Below are positions 1 through 6,613 of a stretch of 24,830 nt of DNA, in pieces. Position 1 is the stretch's first letter. Every line of letters begins with the position of its first letter. The translations under genes were made by a program, and so were the position numbers. The stretch covers positions 1 through 24,830 of the forward strand of contig JAKOZM010000415.1 in the NCBI GenBank assembly GCA_029779995.1. Direction: 5' to 3'. Below the pieces are notes generated by a model, which saw only the letters and a program-made list of their open reading frames with translations, did not search any database and was not told the DNA's origin. The DNA comes from Actinomycetes bacterium. GTDB taxonomy: Bacteria > Actinomycetota > Actinomycetes > S36-B12 > UBA10799.

Positions 1-600
1 GAGGCTGCCCGCCACCTGCCACATCTCGGTGTTGATGAACAGCACGATCATGACGATGAGCAGCAGCGGCAGGGCCTTTGTCGCCACCACGTAGAGGTCG
101 CCGGCGCTGCGGACTGTCTGCCGGACCGCCCAGATGGCCATCGAGATCAGGGCGAAGCGGGTAGTCACGTAGATGGCGCCCAACAGCACCAGTTGCAGCA
201 CGAGGGCGGCCACGATTGACCCCCAGGTGACCGTCTCCCCGTCGACCTCCCGACCGTACTGGATGACCTCCGAGATGACCCCGCACGCGATGAAGCCCGC
301 GATCAGCGGCCACCCGACGCGGTCGGCCGGGGCGAACCAGAACCCGCGGCGGGCTTTGGACCACAATCCTTGACCGAGCAGGACCAGCCCCGCTACCGCG
401 AGCAGCACCACGGGCAGGACCCGGCTGCCACTGCTGACCGCATATCCGACCGCTGACACGAGCTGCACGGCCATGATCATCAGCAGGATCGGCAGCGCCC
501 GGGTCCAGATGTGTTCACCGGAGTTGTAGTCGGCCACGAAGTGGGGCAGCCCGTTGCGGGAGAACCAGGTCTCGGTGCGCCGTGTGCGGTCCACCGACAC
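1..600 (-). CDS. Uncharacterised multi-pass membrane protein (N-terminal part; runs off left edge)
   Basis: The minus-strand frame is open from a GTG at 600 to the window edge, giving about 200 visible residues with the C-terminus missing. A TAG stop lies two codons before the GTG, so translation cannot start further upstream; a second in-frame GTG at 594 is possible and neither has a clear Shine-Dalgarno. The N-terminus is polar and aromatic (TETWFSRNGLPHFVADYNSG), followed by about five hydrophobic segments at roughly residues 36-56, 62-80, 97-112, 128-150 and 173-190. A short charged loop (residues about 113-124) separates the third and fourth. I do not recognise a functional family. The third codon position is strongly GC-rich throughout, which supports real coding. 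It starts 3 nt after the stop of a small upstream reading frame. Confidence 0.7.
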   Translation of the reverse strand, partial: MSVDRTRRTETWFSRNGLPHFVADYNSGEHIWTRALPILLMIMAVQLVSAVGYAVSSGSRVLPVVLLAVAGLVLLGQGLWSKARRGFWFAPADRVGWPLIAGFIACGVISEVIQYGREVDGETVTWGSIVAALVLQLVLLGAIYVTTRFALISMAIWAVRQTVRSAGDLYVVATKALPLLLIVMIVLFINTEMWQVAGSL

Positions 601-603
601 AGA

Positions 604-696
604 CTAGGCGCTGCGCCGACCCATCCACTCGATCTCCTCGCTCCTGCGGGCGAGTCTGACCATCTCAGCCGCCGGATCTTCGTACACATCCGGCAC
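604..696 (-). CDS. Possible very small ORF or remnant of a gene 3' end
   Basis: A minus-strand frame ends with TAG at 604-606, just before the membrane protein start. Its last 30-35 codons look coding: third positions are GC-rich and the peptide is acidic/basic amphipathic (AEMVRLARRSEEIEWMGRRS). Upstream of that the frame degrades into non-coding-looking sequence, although it stays open to 861. The start given is a GTG (VPDVYEDP...) and is a guess, with no convincing ribosome binding site. It may be a genuine ~30-residue leader peptide coupled to the downstream membrane gene, the surviving 3' end of a deleted gene, or chance. Confidence 0.2.
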   Translation of the reverse strand: MPDVYEDPAAEMVRLARRSEEIEWMGRRSA

Positions 697-776
697 CCAC
701 GCCCGCAGGAAATTATCTCCGTGAGGTTCATGCCTCCACCCTGAACGCTCTGCGTCAGGCCGAATCACGGGCAACG

Positions 777-810
777 AGATCTGTGGATGGTGACGACGGT
801 CTACAGATCT
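777..810. repeat. Imperfect stem-loop with BglII-like arms
   Basis: AGATCTGT at 777-784 is the exact reverse complement of ACAGATCT at 803-810. The stem can be extended inward to about 12 pairs with two G-T wobbles, leaving a loop of about 10 nt (789-798). Its right arm overlaps the diverged third copy of the 17-nt motif found again at 892-942. It could form as RNA on either strand. No T-tract follows, so a conventional intrinsic terminator is not supported. Confidence 0.5.
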
Positions 811-815
811 GGTTG
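799..815 (+). repeat. 17-nt motif, diverged direct copy
   Basis: GTCTACAGATCTGGTTG differs by one base from GTCTACACATCTGGTTG at 893-909, in the same orientation and 94 nt away. With the inverted copy at 925-941 this makes three copies within 143 nt. Confidence 0.7.
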
Positions 816-891
816 GGGACGAGCCGCCCGAGGCAAATCTCAACTTGCGACACGCTTCCAATGTCCGATTAACCCGTTTCGCACCGCGTGG

Positions 892-942
892 CGTCTACAC
901 ATCTGGTTGATCATGGTCTGCCGCCAACCAGATGTGTAGACG
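892..942. repeat. 18-bp perfect inverted repeat (large stem-loop) after the CxxC gene stop
   Basis: CGTCTACACATCTGGTTG (892-909) is repeated as its exact reverse complement at 925-942, with a 15-nt spacer. It lies 7 nt past the stop codon of the CxxC protein gene on the minus strand, where a terminator would be expected. Only about half of each arm is G/C, and no run of T follows on the minus strand. Alternatives are a factor-independent hairpin terminator of the T-less actinobacterial kind, an mRNA-stabilising 3' structure, or paired operator/recombinase sites. The repeat is seen directly; its role is inference. Confidence 0.75.
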
Positions 943-949
943 ATTCTCG

Positions 950-1306
950 TCAGACGGCCTCGAGCGCCGCCGCGAAGCTACCCACTGACCCGTCCAGCTG
1001 GTCCAACTGGCTCGGCGTCAGGACGAGCTGCAGCACACCGGCCGTATCCCGGCTCAAGACCACGGGGCTGCCGACGGTGGCCACCACGTCGGCCACGTCG
1101 GAGGGCATCTCATTGAGGTGGTAGAGCCGGAACGGCACGGTGAGACCCCCGACGAACGCGTCCCACTGCCGCTTGCGGCGCAGCGGCGAGTGCGTGATGT
1201 CGCATAAGGAGCAGTGCGTGCGCCCCAGCAGGTGGCCGATCACATACCTTGCCTCACCCACCAGCCCACCGTCGGCGTGGTAGACCCCGATGTACTCCCT
1301 GATCAT
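950..1306 (-). CDS. Conserved small CxxC protein of unknown function
   Basis: The product is 118 residues from an ATG at 1306. It shows HCSLCDITH at residues 31-39, a compact Cys-x-x-Cys flanked by two histidines that could bind a metal or act as a redox pair, followed by a basic stretch (PLRRKRQWDAF). There is no signal peptide or membrane segment. The N-terminus resembles a beta-hairpin (GVYHADGGLVGEARYVIG), and I recall similar uncharacterised proteins with a CxLCDITH motif in many bacteria, but no assigned activity. The reading frame is open much further upstream, but that part lies antisense to the DUF3054 and in the shadow of the rhomboid-like gene. The start is 49 nt from the divergent DUF3054 start. 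A large inverted repeat follows the stop. Confidence 0.75.
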   Translation of the reverse strand: MIREYIGVYHADGGLVGEARYVIGHLLGRTHCSLCDITHSPLRRKRQWDAFVGGLTVPFRLYHLNEMPSDVADVVATVGSPVVLSRDTAGVLQLVLTPSQLDQLDGSVGSFAAALEAV

Positions 1307-1342
1307 GTCCTCAGCGTCCGACGCGTCGAGCGGACGCGCAAC

Positions 1343-1348
1343 TACAGT
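1343..1348 (+). promoter_or_regulatory. Candidate -10 box for a leaderless DUF3054 transcript
   Basis: TACAGT (TAnnnT pattern) lies 7 nt before the GTG at 1356, placing the transcript start at or next to the start codon. No good -35 is visible. This favours GTG 1356 over GTG 1347, which lies inside the box. Confidence 0.35.
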
Positions 1349-1355
1349 GACAATC

Positions 1356-1706
1356 GTGAAGCCTTGGATCGCCGCGCTGCTGGACCTCATCAGTGTCCTC
1401 GCCTTCGTCGCACTCGGAATACGGAGCCATGCCGAGGCCGACTCCTTCCTGCAGGTCGCGGCACCGTTCATCGCCGCTCTGGCGGTGGCCTGGCTGGTCG
1501 CGGCTCCCCTGCGCGCACCCGAGACGCTGAAGGCAGGCGCGGTGATCTGGCTGGTGACCCTGGTCGGGGGCATGCTCCTGCGCCGCGTGATGGGCGATGG
1601 CACCGCGGCGACGTTCATCCTGGTGGCGGCGTCTTTCCTGGCGGTCACGATGCTGGGGTGGCGGGGGGTCCGGGCGCTGCTGACTCGTCGGCGGCCGCAG
1701 ACGTAA
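1356..1706 (+). CDS. DUF3054 family membrane protein
   Basis: This is a 116-residue, four-helix integral membrane protein. Characteristic family features are visible: an N-terminal helix ending in ALGIRSHAE, a second helix followed by the conserved WLVAAPLR, a third ending in GGMLLRRVMGDGTA, and a last helix ending in GWRGVRALL. Length and topology agree with DUF3054 proteins, which are widespread in Actinobacteria and have no established function. GTG 1356 is chosen because a -10 box sits just upstream; GTG 1347 is the alternative. The gene is divergent from the CxxC protein, and its last ~62 nt overlap the 3' end of the rhomboid-like gene on the other strand. Confidence 0.85.
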   Translation: MKPWIAALLDLISVLAFVALGIRSHAEADSFLQVAAPFIAALAVAWLVAAPLRAPETLKAGAVIWLVTLVGGMLLRRVMGDGTAATFILVAASFLAVTMLGWRGVRALLTRRRPQT

Positions 1707-2445
1707 GCGCCCGCCAGCTGACCGGCGGCCGCAGTGGCCAGCGCACGACGAAGCGACCGGCCAGCAGCCCCAGTCCGGCCGCGATGAAGTGGCCCGCGCT
1801 CCCCAGACCCGGCCAGATGAGCAGGGGCACCACGAACCCGAGGACCAGCAGACCCGCGTATGCCCAGCGGTGTCGGACCAACCACACATAAGCACCCATC
1901 GCGCCTGCGAGCACATAGGACACCCCGATGTCCTCCGTGAGGGCGACCGTGTGCGGTAGCAGGTCGCGCCAGATCCCGATCCGTTCCAGGGCCAGGATGA
2001 TCAACGATCCGCCGACATGCGCCACGGCCGCGACCGCCAGCCAGCGTGCCGCGCCGACGCGGTGCTCCAGGCGCGCAGCGACTAGGACGAAGGCGACGAC
2101 ATAGAACGGGTAGAACAGGCCGTTCTCGGCCACCAGGAACGAGCTCGCGACCAACGTCCGAAACGGCTCGCTGTGGAAGTTGTACAGGTTTGTGGAGGCG
2201 TAGCGGGCGACGAGTTCGGAGACGGTCAGGGGCTGCCCCTGGGCCAGGATGGACGTCGCCGTCCAGATCGCCATGTACACGAAGGTGGCCGGTGCCCGCG
2301 ACACCCACACCCGCAGCGCGGCGACCCTTGGCGCCGCCCAGCGGTGGGCGGCCCAGTGCGGATGGTCGCGCACGGCGAACCAGACCAGACTCAGGGCCAT
2401 GGCCACGCCGACGTAGGTGAGCACGAAATCCGGCAGCGTCCTCAT
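1645..2445 (-). CDS. Rhomboid-like integral membrane protein
   Basis: This 266-residue protein has about six hydrophobic segments. The arrangement suggests the actinobacterial rhomboid-like family: a serine in the DIGVSY motif (Ser176) and a histidine in a later helix (GHFIAAGLG, His219), in the positions of the rhomboid protease Ser-His dyad. The canonical GxSG is replaced by GVSY, so proteolytic activity is uncertain. The C-terminal ~25 residues are a polar Ala/Pro tail. The ATG overlaps the TGA of the thiamine-transporter ATPase by 4 nt (ATGA), so it is translationally coupled and is the fourth gene of the TPP-controlled operon. What it has to do with thiamine is unknown. The 3' end overlaps the convergent DUF3054 gene. 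Confidence 0.75.
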   Translation of the reverse strand: MRTLPDFVLTYVGVAMALSLVWFAVRDHPHWAAHRWAAPRVAALRVWVSRAPATFVYMAIWTATSILAQGQPLTVSELVARYASTNLYNFHSEPFRTLVASSFLVAENGLFYPFYVVAFVLVAARLEHRVGAARWLAVAAVAHVGGSLIILALERIGIWRDLLPHTVALTEDIGVSYVLAGAMGAYVWLVRHRWAYAGLLVLGFVVPLLIWPGLGSAGHFIAAGLGLLAGRFVVRWPLRPPVSWRALTSAAADESAAPGPPATPAS

Positions 2446-3317
2446 GCCGTCGACCGGACGTCGATCCGGATGACCTCACCAACGGCGGGGGCAGTGTCAC
2501 TGACGTACATGACTGCCGCTCCCGCCACATCCCCGGCGACCAGGTAGCGGCCCTCGCTGAACGTGCGCCCGGTGACCGTCAGGGCCCACGGCCCATCGCT
2601 GGTCGCCGTCAGGTCGGTCGGCGCGTAGGACGTGCCGTCGAGCACGCTGCGCCCCACCAGCCGCGCCACGTAATCATCCACGGGATCGCGCCACAACTCG
2701 TCGGGGGTCCCCACCTGCACGAGCCGGCCGTCGCGCAGGATCGCCACGCGGTCGGCCAGGGTGAAGGCTTCGTGACGATCGTGCGTCACGGCCAGGACCG
2801 TCATGGCCTGCGACCGCAACACGCGTTGCACCTCGAGCACCAGGGAGGCCTTGAGGACCACGTCGAGAGCTCCGAACGGCTCGTCGAGCAGAAGCACGCG
2901 TGGCGCCGGGGCCAGCGCCCGGGCGAGTGCGACCCGCTGCGCCTGGCCACCTGACAGCGTCTCCACGCGGCGGTTCCCGTAGCCGGTCAGACCTACCAGC
3001 TCCAGCATCTGCGCCACCCGGCGACCGCCGGTGCCGAAGCCAACGTTACCGGCCACGTCCAGGTGCCCGAACAGCAAATCGTCCTGGAACATCATGCCCA
3101 CTGTGCGCAGATGGGCGGGTACCTCATCGACACTGGCCCCGGCGATGGCGACGGTGCCGCTATAGTCGACCAGCCCGGCGACGGCGCGCAGCAAGGTCGA
3201 TTTGCCGCCCCCGCTGGGGCCGAGGATGCACACGATCTCACCCGCACCGACGTGGAGGTCGACGCCGTGCAGGACCGGCTCGTCGTACGCGACGGACAGA
3301 TCGTTCACCGCAAGCAT
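2442..3317 (-). CDS. thiQ: Thiamine ABC transporter, ATP-binding protein
   Basis: The 291-residue ABC ATPase energises uptake through the neighbouring permease. It has Walker A GPSGGGKST (about residues 33-41), the Q-loop in MMFQDD, signature LSGGQ, Walker B LLLDEPFGALD and the switch histidine in VTHD. It is about 60 residues longer than E. coli ThiQ; the extra C-terminal part after about residue 225 looks like a small beta-rich TOBE-type regulatory domain. The ATG directly abuts the permease TAG (TAGATG), so translation is coupled. The ATPase alone would also fit iron, spermidine or sulfate systems; the thiamine assignment comes from the binding protein and the TPP riboswitch. Confidence 0.88.
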   Translation of the reverse strand: MLAVNDLSVAYDEPVLHGVDLHVGAGEIVCILGPSGGGKSTLLRAVAGLVDYSGTVAIAGASVDEVPAHLRTVGMMFQDDLLFGHLDVAGNVGFGTGGRRVAQMLELVGLTGYGNRRVETLSGGQAQRVALARALAPAPRVLLLDEPFGALDVVLKASLVLEVQRVLRSQAMTVLAVTHDRHEAFTLADRVAILRDGRLVQVGTPDELWRDPVDDYVARLVGRSVLDGTSYAPTDLTATSDGPWALTVTGRTFSEGRYLVAGDVAGAAVMYVSDTAPAVGEVIRIDVRSTA

Positions 3318-4928
3318 CTAGAAGGTCACCGCCCGGCTGACCCGCACCCGATCGATGAGCAGCACAACCCCCACCGTAACGGCCATCAGCAAGGCGCTGG
3401 CGGCGTAGGCGGCGGCCACTGTGACCGCACCGGGCCGGGCCAGCAGGCGGGCGATCGCCACGGGCAGGGTCGGCTCGGCGGGGCTGGCCAGGAACACGGT
3501 GGCCCCGAACTCGCCCACGGTGACCGCGAAGGAGAACCCCACAGCGACGGCCACGGCGGGCAGCACCATGGGCAGGCCCACCCGCCACACAGCCTTCAGC
3601 GGCGACTGGCCCAGCATCGCGGCCACCTGCAAGTACCGTCGGTCAAATCCCGCGAACGTGGGGGCAAGCACGCGCACGACAAACGGCAGTGCCACCAGGG
3701 TCTGGGCGAGAACGATCAGCAGGCCGGTGTTGCGCAGGTCCACCGGGGGCCTGCCGAAGGCAAGCAGCATCCCCAGCCCAACGGTCACTGCCGAGGTGCC
3801 CAGCGGCAACAGCAGCAGGCCGTCGACGCTACGCAGCCAGCGGGTGCGCCGACCCATCGCCAGCCCGAGGCTGGCCGCTGTCCCCAGCACGACGGCGATC
3901 ACAGTCGCACTCGCCGCCGTGCGCAGGCTGGCCACCAATGCGCTCCACGGATCAACTGAGTTGGTGCTCTGTCCGGGGCTGAACAGCGTCTGCCAACCGA
4001 GCAGCGTCCAATGTCCGTCGATCCGCAGTGACCGCAGGACCACGATGATCAGCGGTGCCAGCACCAGCGCCGCTGTGGCGACGAACACACCGCCCACCAG
4101 CCAGCGCGCCGCACCCCGCGCAGTGCGGGCGACATCGACGGCCACGGCGGTCCGGACGTTGGTGGAACCACCGACGACCACGAGCATGGCCACCACGGCC
4201 AGTAGTTGCAGCACGGACAGCGCGGCGGCCGCGGGGATGTCCAGCAGGTACGTGGTCCGCCGGTAGATCTCCACCTCGAGGGTGGACACCTGTCCGGCGC
4301 CCAGTACCTGCACCACACCGAAGGACGTGAAACAGAACAGGAAGACGATCACAGTGGCCGCCTGCAGGGACGGCACCAGCAACGGCCAGGTGACGCGGCG
4401 GAACGCCTGCCACCGGGAGCAGCCGAGGAGCCGGGCGGCATCTTCGGTGCGCGGGTCGATCGTCGCCAGCGCGGCACCCACCACGCGCACCACCACGGCG
4501 AGGTTGAGGAAGAGGTGAGCCGCGACCAGGCCGACCAGCGTTCCGGAAAGGTCGACGCCCACCACCCCCGTCGGGCCGATCAGGGCCAGGAACGCGGCCC
4601 CCACCACGACGGTCGGCATGACGAACGGCACGAGGACCAGCGCCCGCAGCACCCCCCGGCCGGGGAAGCGGAACCGCGCAAGCACAACCGCCGCGGGCAT
4701 CGCCACCACGAGGGTGGCCACCGTGGAGGCGGCGGCCTGCAGGACGGTGAAGGCCATCACCTGCCATGTGCGGGATGCGGTCAACGTGGCGAGCATGTCG
4801 CCGCGGGCACCGGCCAGCAGCACAGCGGTGACCGGTACCGCGAACAGCGTGAGGACGAAGGCGACGGGCAGTGCCAGTAGCGCGGTGCGGCCTACTGATC
4901 CATGATTTGTGACCACTGATCGATCCAC
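3318..4928 (-). CDS. thiP: Thiamine ABC transporter, fused two-domain permease
   Basis: This 536-residue inner-membrane protein has two tandem MetI-type domains of about six helices each. Both cytoplasmic EAA loops are recognisable: the first around residues 160-185 (DAARLLGCSRWQAFRR...WPLLVPS) and the second around 435-460 (QVAAMLGQSPLKAVWRV..PMVLP). The length equals that of E. coli ThiP. The start given is a GTG at 4928, which overlaps the end of the binding-protein gene by 37 nt; a GTG at 4916 is an alternative. The fused architecture is also found in iron (FbpB) transporters, so substrate specificity rests on the neighbouring binding protein and riboswitch. Confidence 0.87.
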   Translation of the reverse strand: MDRSVVTNHGSVGRTALLALPVAFVLTLFAVPVTAVLLAGARGDMLATLTASRTWQVMAFTVLQAAASTVATLVVAMPAAVVLARFRFPGRGVLRALVLVPFVMPTVVVGAAFLALIGPTGVVGVDLSGTLVGLVAAHLFLNLAVVVRVVGAALATIDPRTEDAARLLGCSRWQAFRRVTWPLLVPSLQAATVIVFLFCFTSFGVVQVLGAGQVSTLEVEIYRRTTYLLDIPAAAALSVLQLLAVVAMLVVVGGSTNVRTAVAVDVARTARGAARWLVGGVFVATAALVLAPLIIVVLRSLRIDGHWTLLGWQTLFSPGQSTNSVDPWSALVASLRTAASATVIAVVLGTAASLGLAMGRRTRWLRSVDGLLLLPLGTSAVTVGLGMLLAFGRPPVDLRNTGLLIVLAQTLVALPFVVRVLAPTFAGFDRRYLQVAAMLGQSPLKAVWRVGLPMVLPAVAVAVGFSFAVTVGEFGATVFLASPAEPTLPVAIARLLARPGAVTVAAAYAASALLMAVTVGVVLLIDRVRVSRAVTF

Positions 4929-5890
4929 TCGTCACGGCCGGCCGCGATCTCGGCCGGGCTCAACACCACGGGATCGGCAGGCGGCGGGCCGAAGGCCTTG
5001 GGCACCGTCGCGTCCGGCAGTACGGGGTAGACGAACATCTGCTCCCCGACCGCGTCCTGGAACGACCGGCTGAGCATGAAGTCGACCAACTGCCTGGCAC
5101 CCGCTTGGTTGCGGGCTCCGGCCAGAACGCCCGCGTACTCGACCTGCTGGAAGCAACCCGTGCTCACATTTGCGGTGGGCGCGGGCGCCTTGGGATTCTT
5201 GGCGAACATCACCTCGGCGGCGGGACTGGTTGCATAGGAGACCACGATGGGACGCGTTCCCTCCCCCGACCCGCCGGAGAACTGCTGGTAGTAGGCGTTC
5301 TCCCAGCCATCCACCACCTTGACCCCGTTGGCCTTGAGCGCGGTCCAGTACTGCTGCCAGTCGGGCTCGGTCCTGGTCGTGGCCATCAGGAAGGCCAGAC
5401 CCGGTGAGGACGTGGCCGGGTTGGGCACCACCGTCAGATCACGGTATTCCGGCTTCACCAGATCAGCGGGGCTGCCCGGCGGGGTCTTGCTCGCGAAGTA
5501 GTCCACGTCGTAGTTCAGGCACACGTCGCCGGTGTCGATCGGCGTCACGCCGGGCTGGGCGTACTCGGCCGGGCTGGCAGGCGCCTGGTAGTCATCGAAC
5601 ACCCCTGCCTGCTGGGCGCGGGACAGGAACGTGTTGTCCACTCCGAACAGGACATCACCCTGCGGGTTACCGGCGGCCAGGATCGCGGAATTGACGAGTT
5701 GGCCGGTGTCACCGTTCTGCACGATCTTCACCGTGAGGCCCGACTGCTGCTGGAACTCCTCGATGACCGCTGTGTCCATCGCGAAGGAATCGTGGGTGAG
5801 CAGGATAACTTCGGACGGAGCGACCTCAGTGCCCGGATCGCTGCCACACGCAGCGAGCAGGAGGACACCTGCGATGAGTATACGTTTCAC
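4892..5890 (-). CDS. thiB: Thiamine ABC transporter, substrate-binding lipoprotein
   Basis: The 332-residue extracytoplasmic binding protein begins with a very short signal peptide and a lipobox (LLLAAC, Cys15), so it should be lipid-anchored to the membrane. The mature part matches the ThiB/TbpA pattern: LTHDSFAMD near the N-terminus, DVLFGVDNTFLSRAQQAGVF around residues 79-98, and TPIDTGDVCLNYDVDYF. The GTG start at 5890 is fixed by GGAGG at 5895-5899, only 4 nt upstream and inside the 3' end of a TPP riboswitch, so expression should fall when thiamine pyrophosphate is abundant. It is the first gene of the thiBPQ-rhomboid operon. A related pyrimidine-precursor binding function cannot be excluded. 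Confidence 0.9.
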   Translation of the reverse strand: MKRILIAGVLLLAACGSDPGTEVAPSEVILLTHDSFAMDTAVIEEFQQQSGLTVKIVQNGDTGQLVNSAILAAGNPQGDVLFGVDNTFLSRAQQAGVFDDYQAPASPAEYAQPGVTPIDTGDVCLNYDVDYFASKTPPGSPADLVKPEYRDLTVVPNPATSSPGLAFLMATTRTEPDWQQYWTALKANGVKVVDGWENAYYQQFSGGSGEGTRPIVVSYATSPAAEVMFAKNPKAPAPTANVSTGCFQQVEYAGVLAGARNQAGARQLVDFMLSRSFQDAVGEQMFVYPVLPDATVPKAFGPPPADPVVLSPAEIAAGRDEWIDQWSQIMDQ

Positions 5891-5985
5891 GATTCCTCCG
5901 CTGGCATTACCCAGATCAGGTTCGGTGGGTCGGCCACGCGGATGGTGACCCTCTCAGCCCGGCTGCCCCGAGCTCCCCTTTGGTA
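5888..5985 (-). promoter_or_regulatory. TPP riboswitch (THI box) controlling thiamine uptake operon
   Basis: On the minus strand the conserved aptamer landmarks occur in order: CGGGG at about 5966-5970, CTGAGA at 5952-5957, GAACCTGATCTGG ending at 5911, and TAATGCCAGCGGAGG at 5895-5909. These match the thiamine pyrophosphate aptamer, including the pyrimidine-sensing CTGAGA and the CCAGCG of the pyrophosphate arm. The terminal GGAGG is also the Shine-Dalgarno of the thiB gene 4 nt later, and there is no room for a terminator hairpin before the start codon. Control is therefore most likely translational, with ligand-stabilised P1 occluding the ribosome site. Confidence 0.95.
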
Positions 5986-6000
5986 GCTCCACCGTACCGC

Positions 6001-6006
6001 TAGCGT
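6001..6006 (+). promoter_or_regulatory. Candidate -10 box for leaderless PQ-loop transcript
   Basis: TAGCGT (TAnnnT) lies 7 nt before the GTG at 6014. No Shine-Dalgarno precedes that GTG. This supports a leaderless mRNA starting at 6013-6014; a -35 is not obvious. Confidence 0.35.
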
Positions 6007-6013
6007 GGGTGCG

Positions 6014-6613
6014 GTGAACGTGGAGTGGTTGGCCTACGCGGGCTCGGTGCTGATGACCTCGATGTCGCTGCCGCAGATCGCCCGCATCATCCGCGACCGC
6101 AGTGCCGACGGCGTGAGCCTGCTCACCTGGGTCATCTTCGCTTTGTCCGGGGCCAGTTGGTTCGCCTACGGCCTGCTGCTGGAAGCGCCGGGCATCATCG
6201 TCGGCAATGTCCCGTTCATCATCACGACAGTGCCCGTCGTCATGCTGCTCCTGCGCCGGCAACGGCACTGGTCGTGGCCGCTGGCAGCGGCCACGCCGGT
6301 ACTCGGGGTGGCCGCTGCTGTGCTGGTGTTGCTGCAGCTGCCGGCTGGGCTCTCAGGTGGGATCGGCGTGGCATGTGGGCTGCTCACGACCGTTCCCCAG
6401 TTGCTCGAGTCGCTGCGTCGGCGCCGGGAGAACCTGCCGTCCGAGGTTGCCCTGGGCACGCTGGTCCTGCTGCTGGCCGGGCAGTGCCTGTGGCTGTCCT
6501 ACGGGATCTTCCGCCCAGACGTGCCGATCCTGCTGACCAACGTGGTGGCGGTGAGTGTGACCGTGTGTCTGGTGGTGGTGGAAGGCGGCCGCAAGCGCGT
6601 CGCTACTCCGTAG
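6014..6613 (+). CDS. PQ-loop / SWEET-like seven-helix membrane transporter
   Basis: This protein of about 199 residues has seven predicted helices and two PQ motifs: SLPQIARIIRDRSADGVSLLTW near residue 20 and TTVPQLLESLRRRR near residue 128. The two halves are related three-helix bundles joined by a linker helix, as in eukaryotic SWEETs, rather than the ~90-residue SemiSWEET common in bacteria. Family members carry sugars, amino acids or related small solutes down gradients. The gene is divergent from the TPP-controlled operon, so a thiamine-related substrate is conceivable but unproven. GTG 6014 is chosen on the -10 box; GTG 6005 and 6020 are alternatives. The stop overlaps the 3' end of the opposing ABC permease gene by 11 nt. 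Confidence 0.8.
   Translation: MNVEWLAYAGSVLMTSMSLPQIARIIRDRSADGVSLLTWVIFALSGASWFAYGLLLEAPGIIVGNVPFIITTVPVVMLLLRRQRHWSWPLAAATPVLGVAAAVLVLLQLPAGLSGGIGVACGLLTTVPQLLESLRRRRENLPSEVALGTLVLLLAGQCLWLSYGIFRPDVPILLTNVVAVSVTVCLVVVEGGRKRVATP

Larger units (their letters stand above)
607..949. other. Gene-poor intergenic stretch with inverted and direct repeats
   Basis: Apart from the dubious small frame at its left end, I see no credible gene between the membrane protein and the CxxC protein. The stretch is less GC-rich than its surroundings and contains two stem-loops (777-810 and 892-942) sharing a 17-nt motif, listed separately. No tRNA-like structure or transposase fragment is visible. Confidence 0.5.

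Noticed and set aside
799..815. A DasR (dre) operator, because of the GTCTAcA core
   Set aside because: The dre consensus centres on TGGTCTAGACCA; here only half agrees and the palindromic symmetry is absent.
892..942. A two-repeat CRISPR remnant
   Set aside because: The strong copies are inverted rather than direct, spacing is irregular, and no cas gene is present.
950..2530. A 526-codon open minus-strand frame
   Set aside because: Only its last 118 codons (the CxxC protein) look coding. The rest lies antisense to DUF3054 and in the shadow of the rhomboid-like gene, with Arg/Pro/Gly-rich composition.
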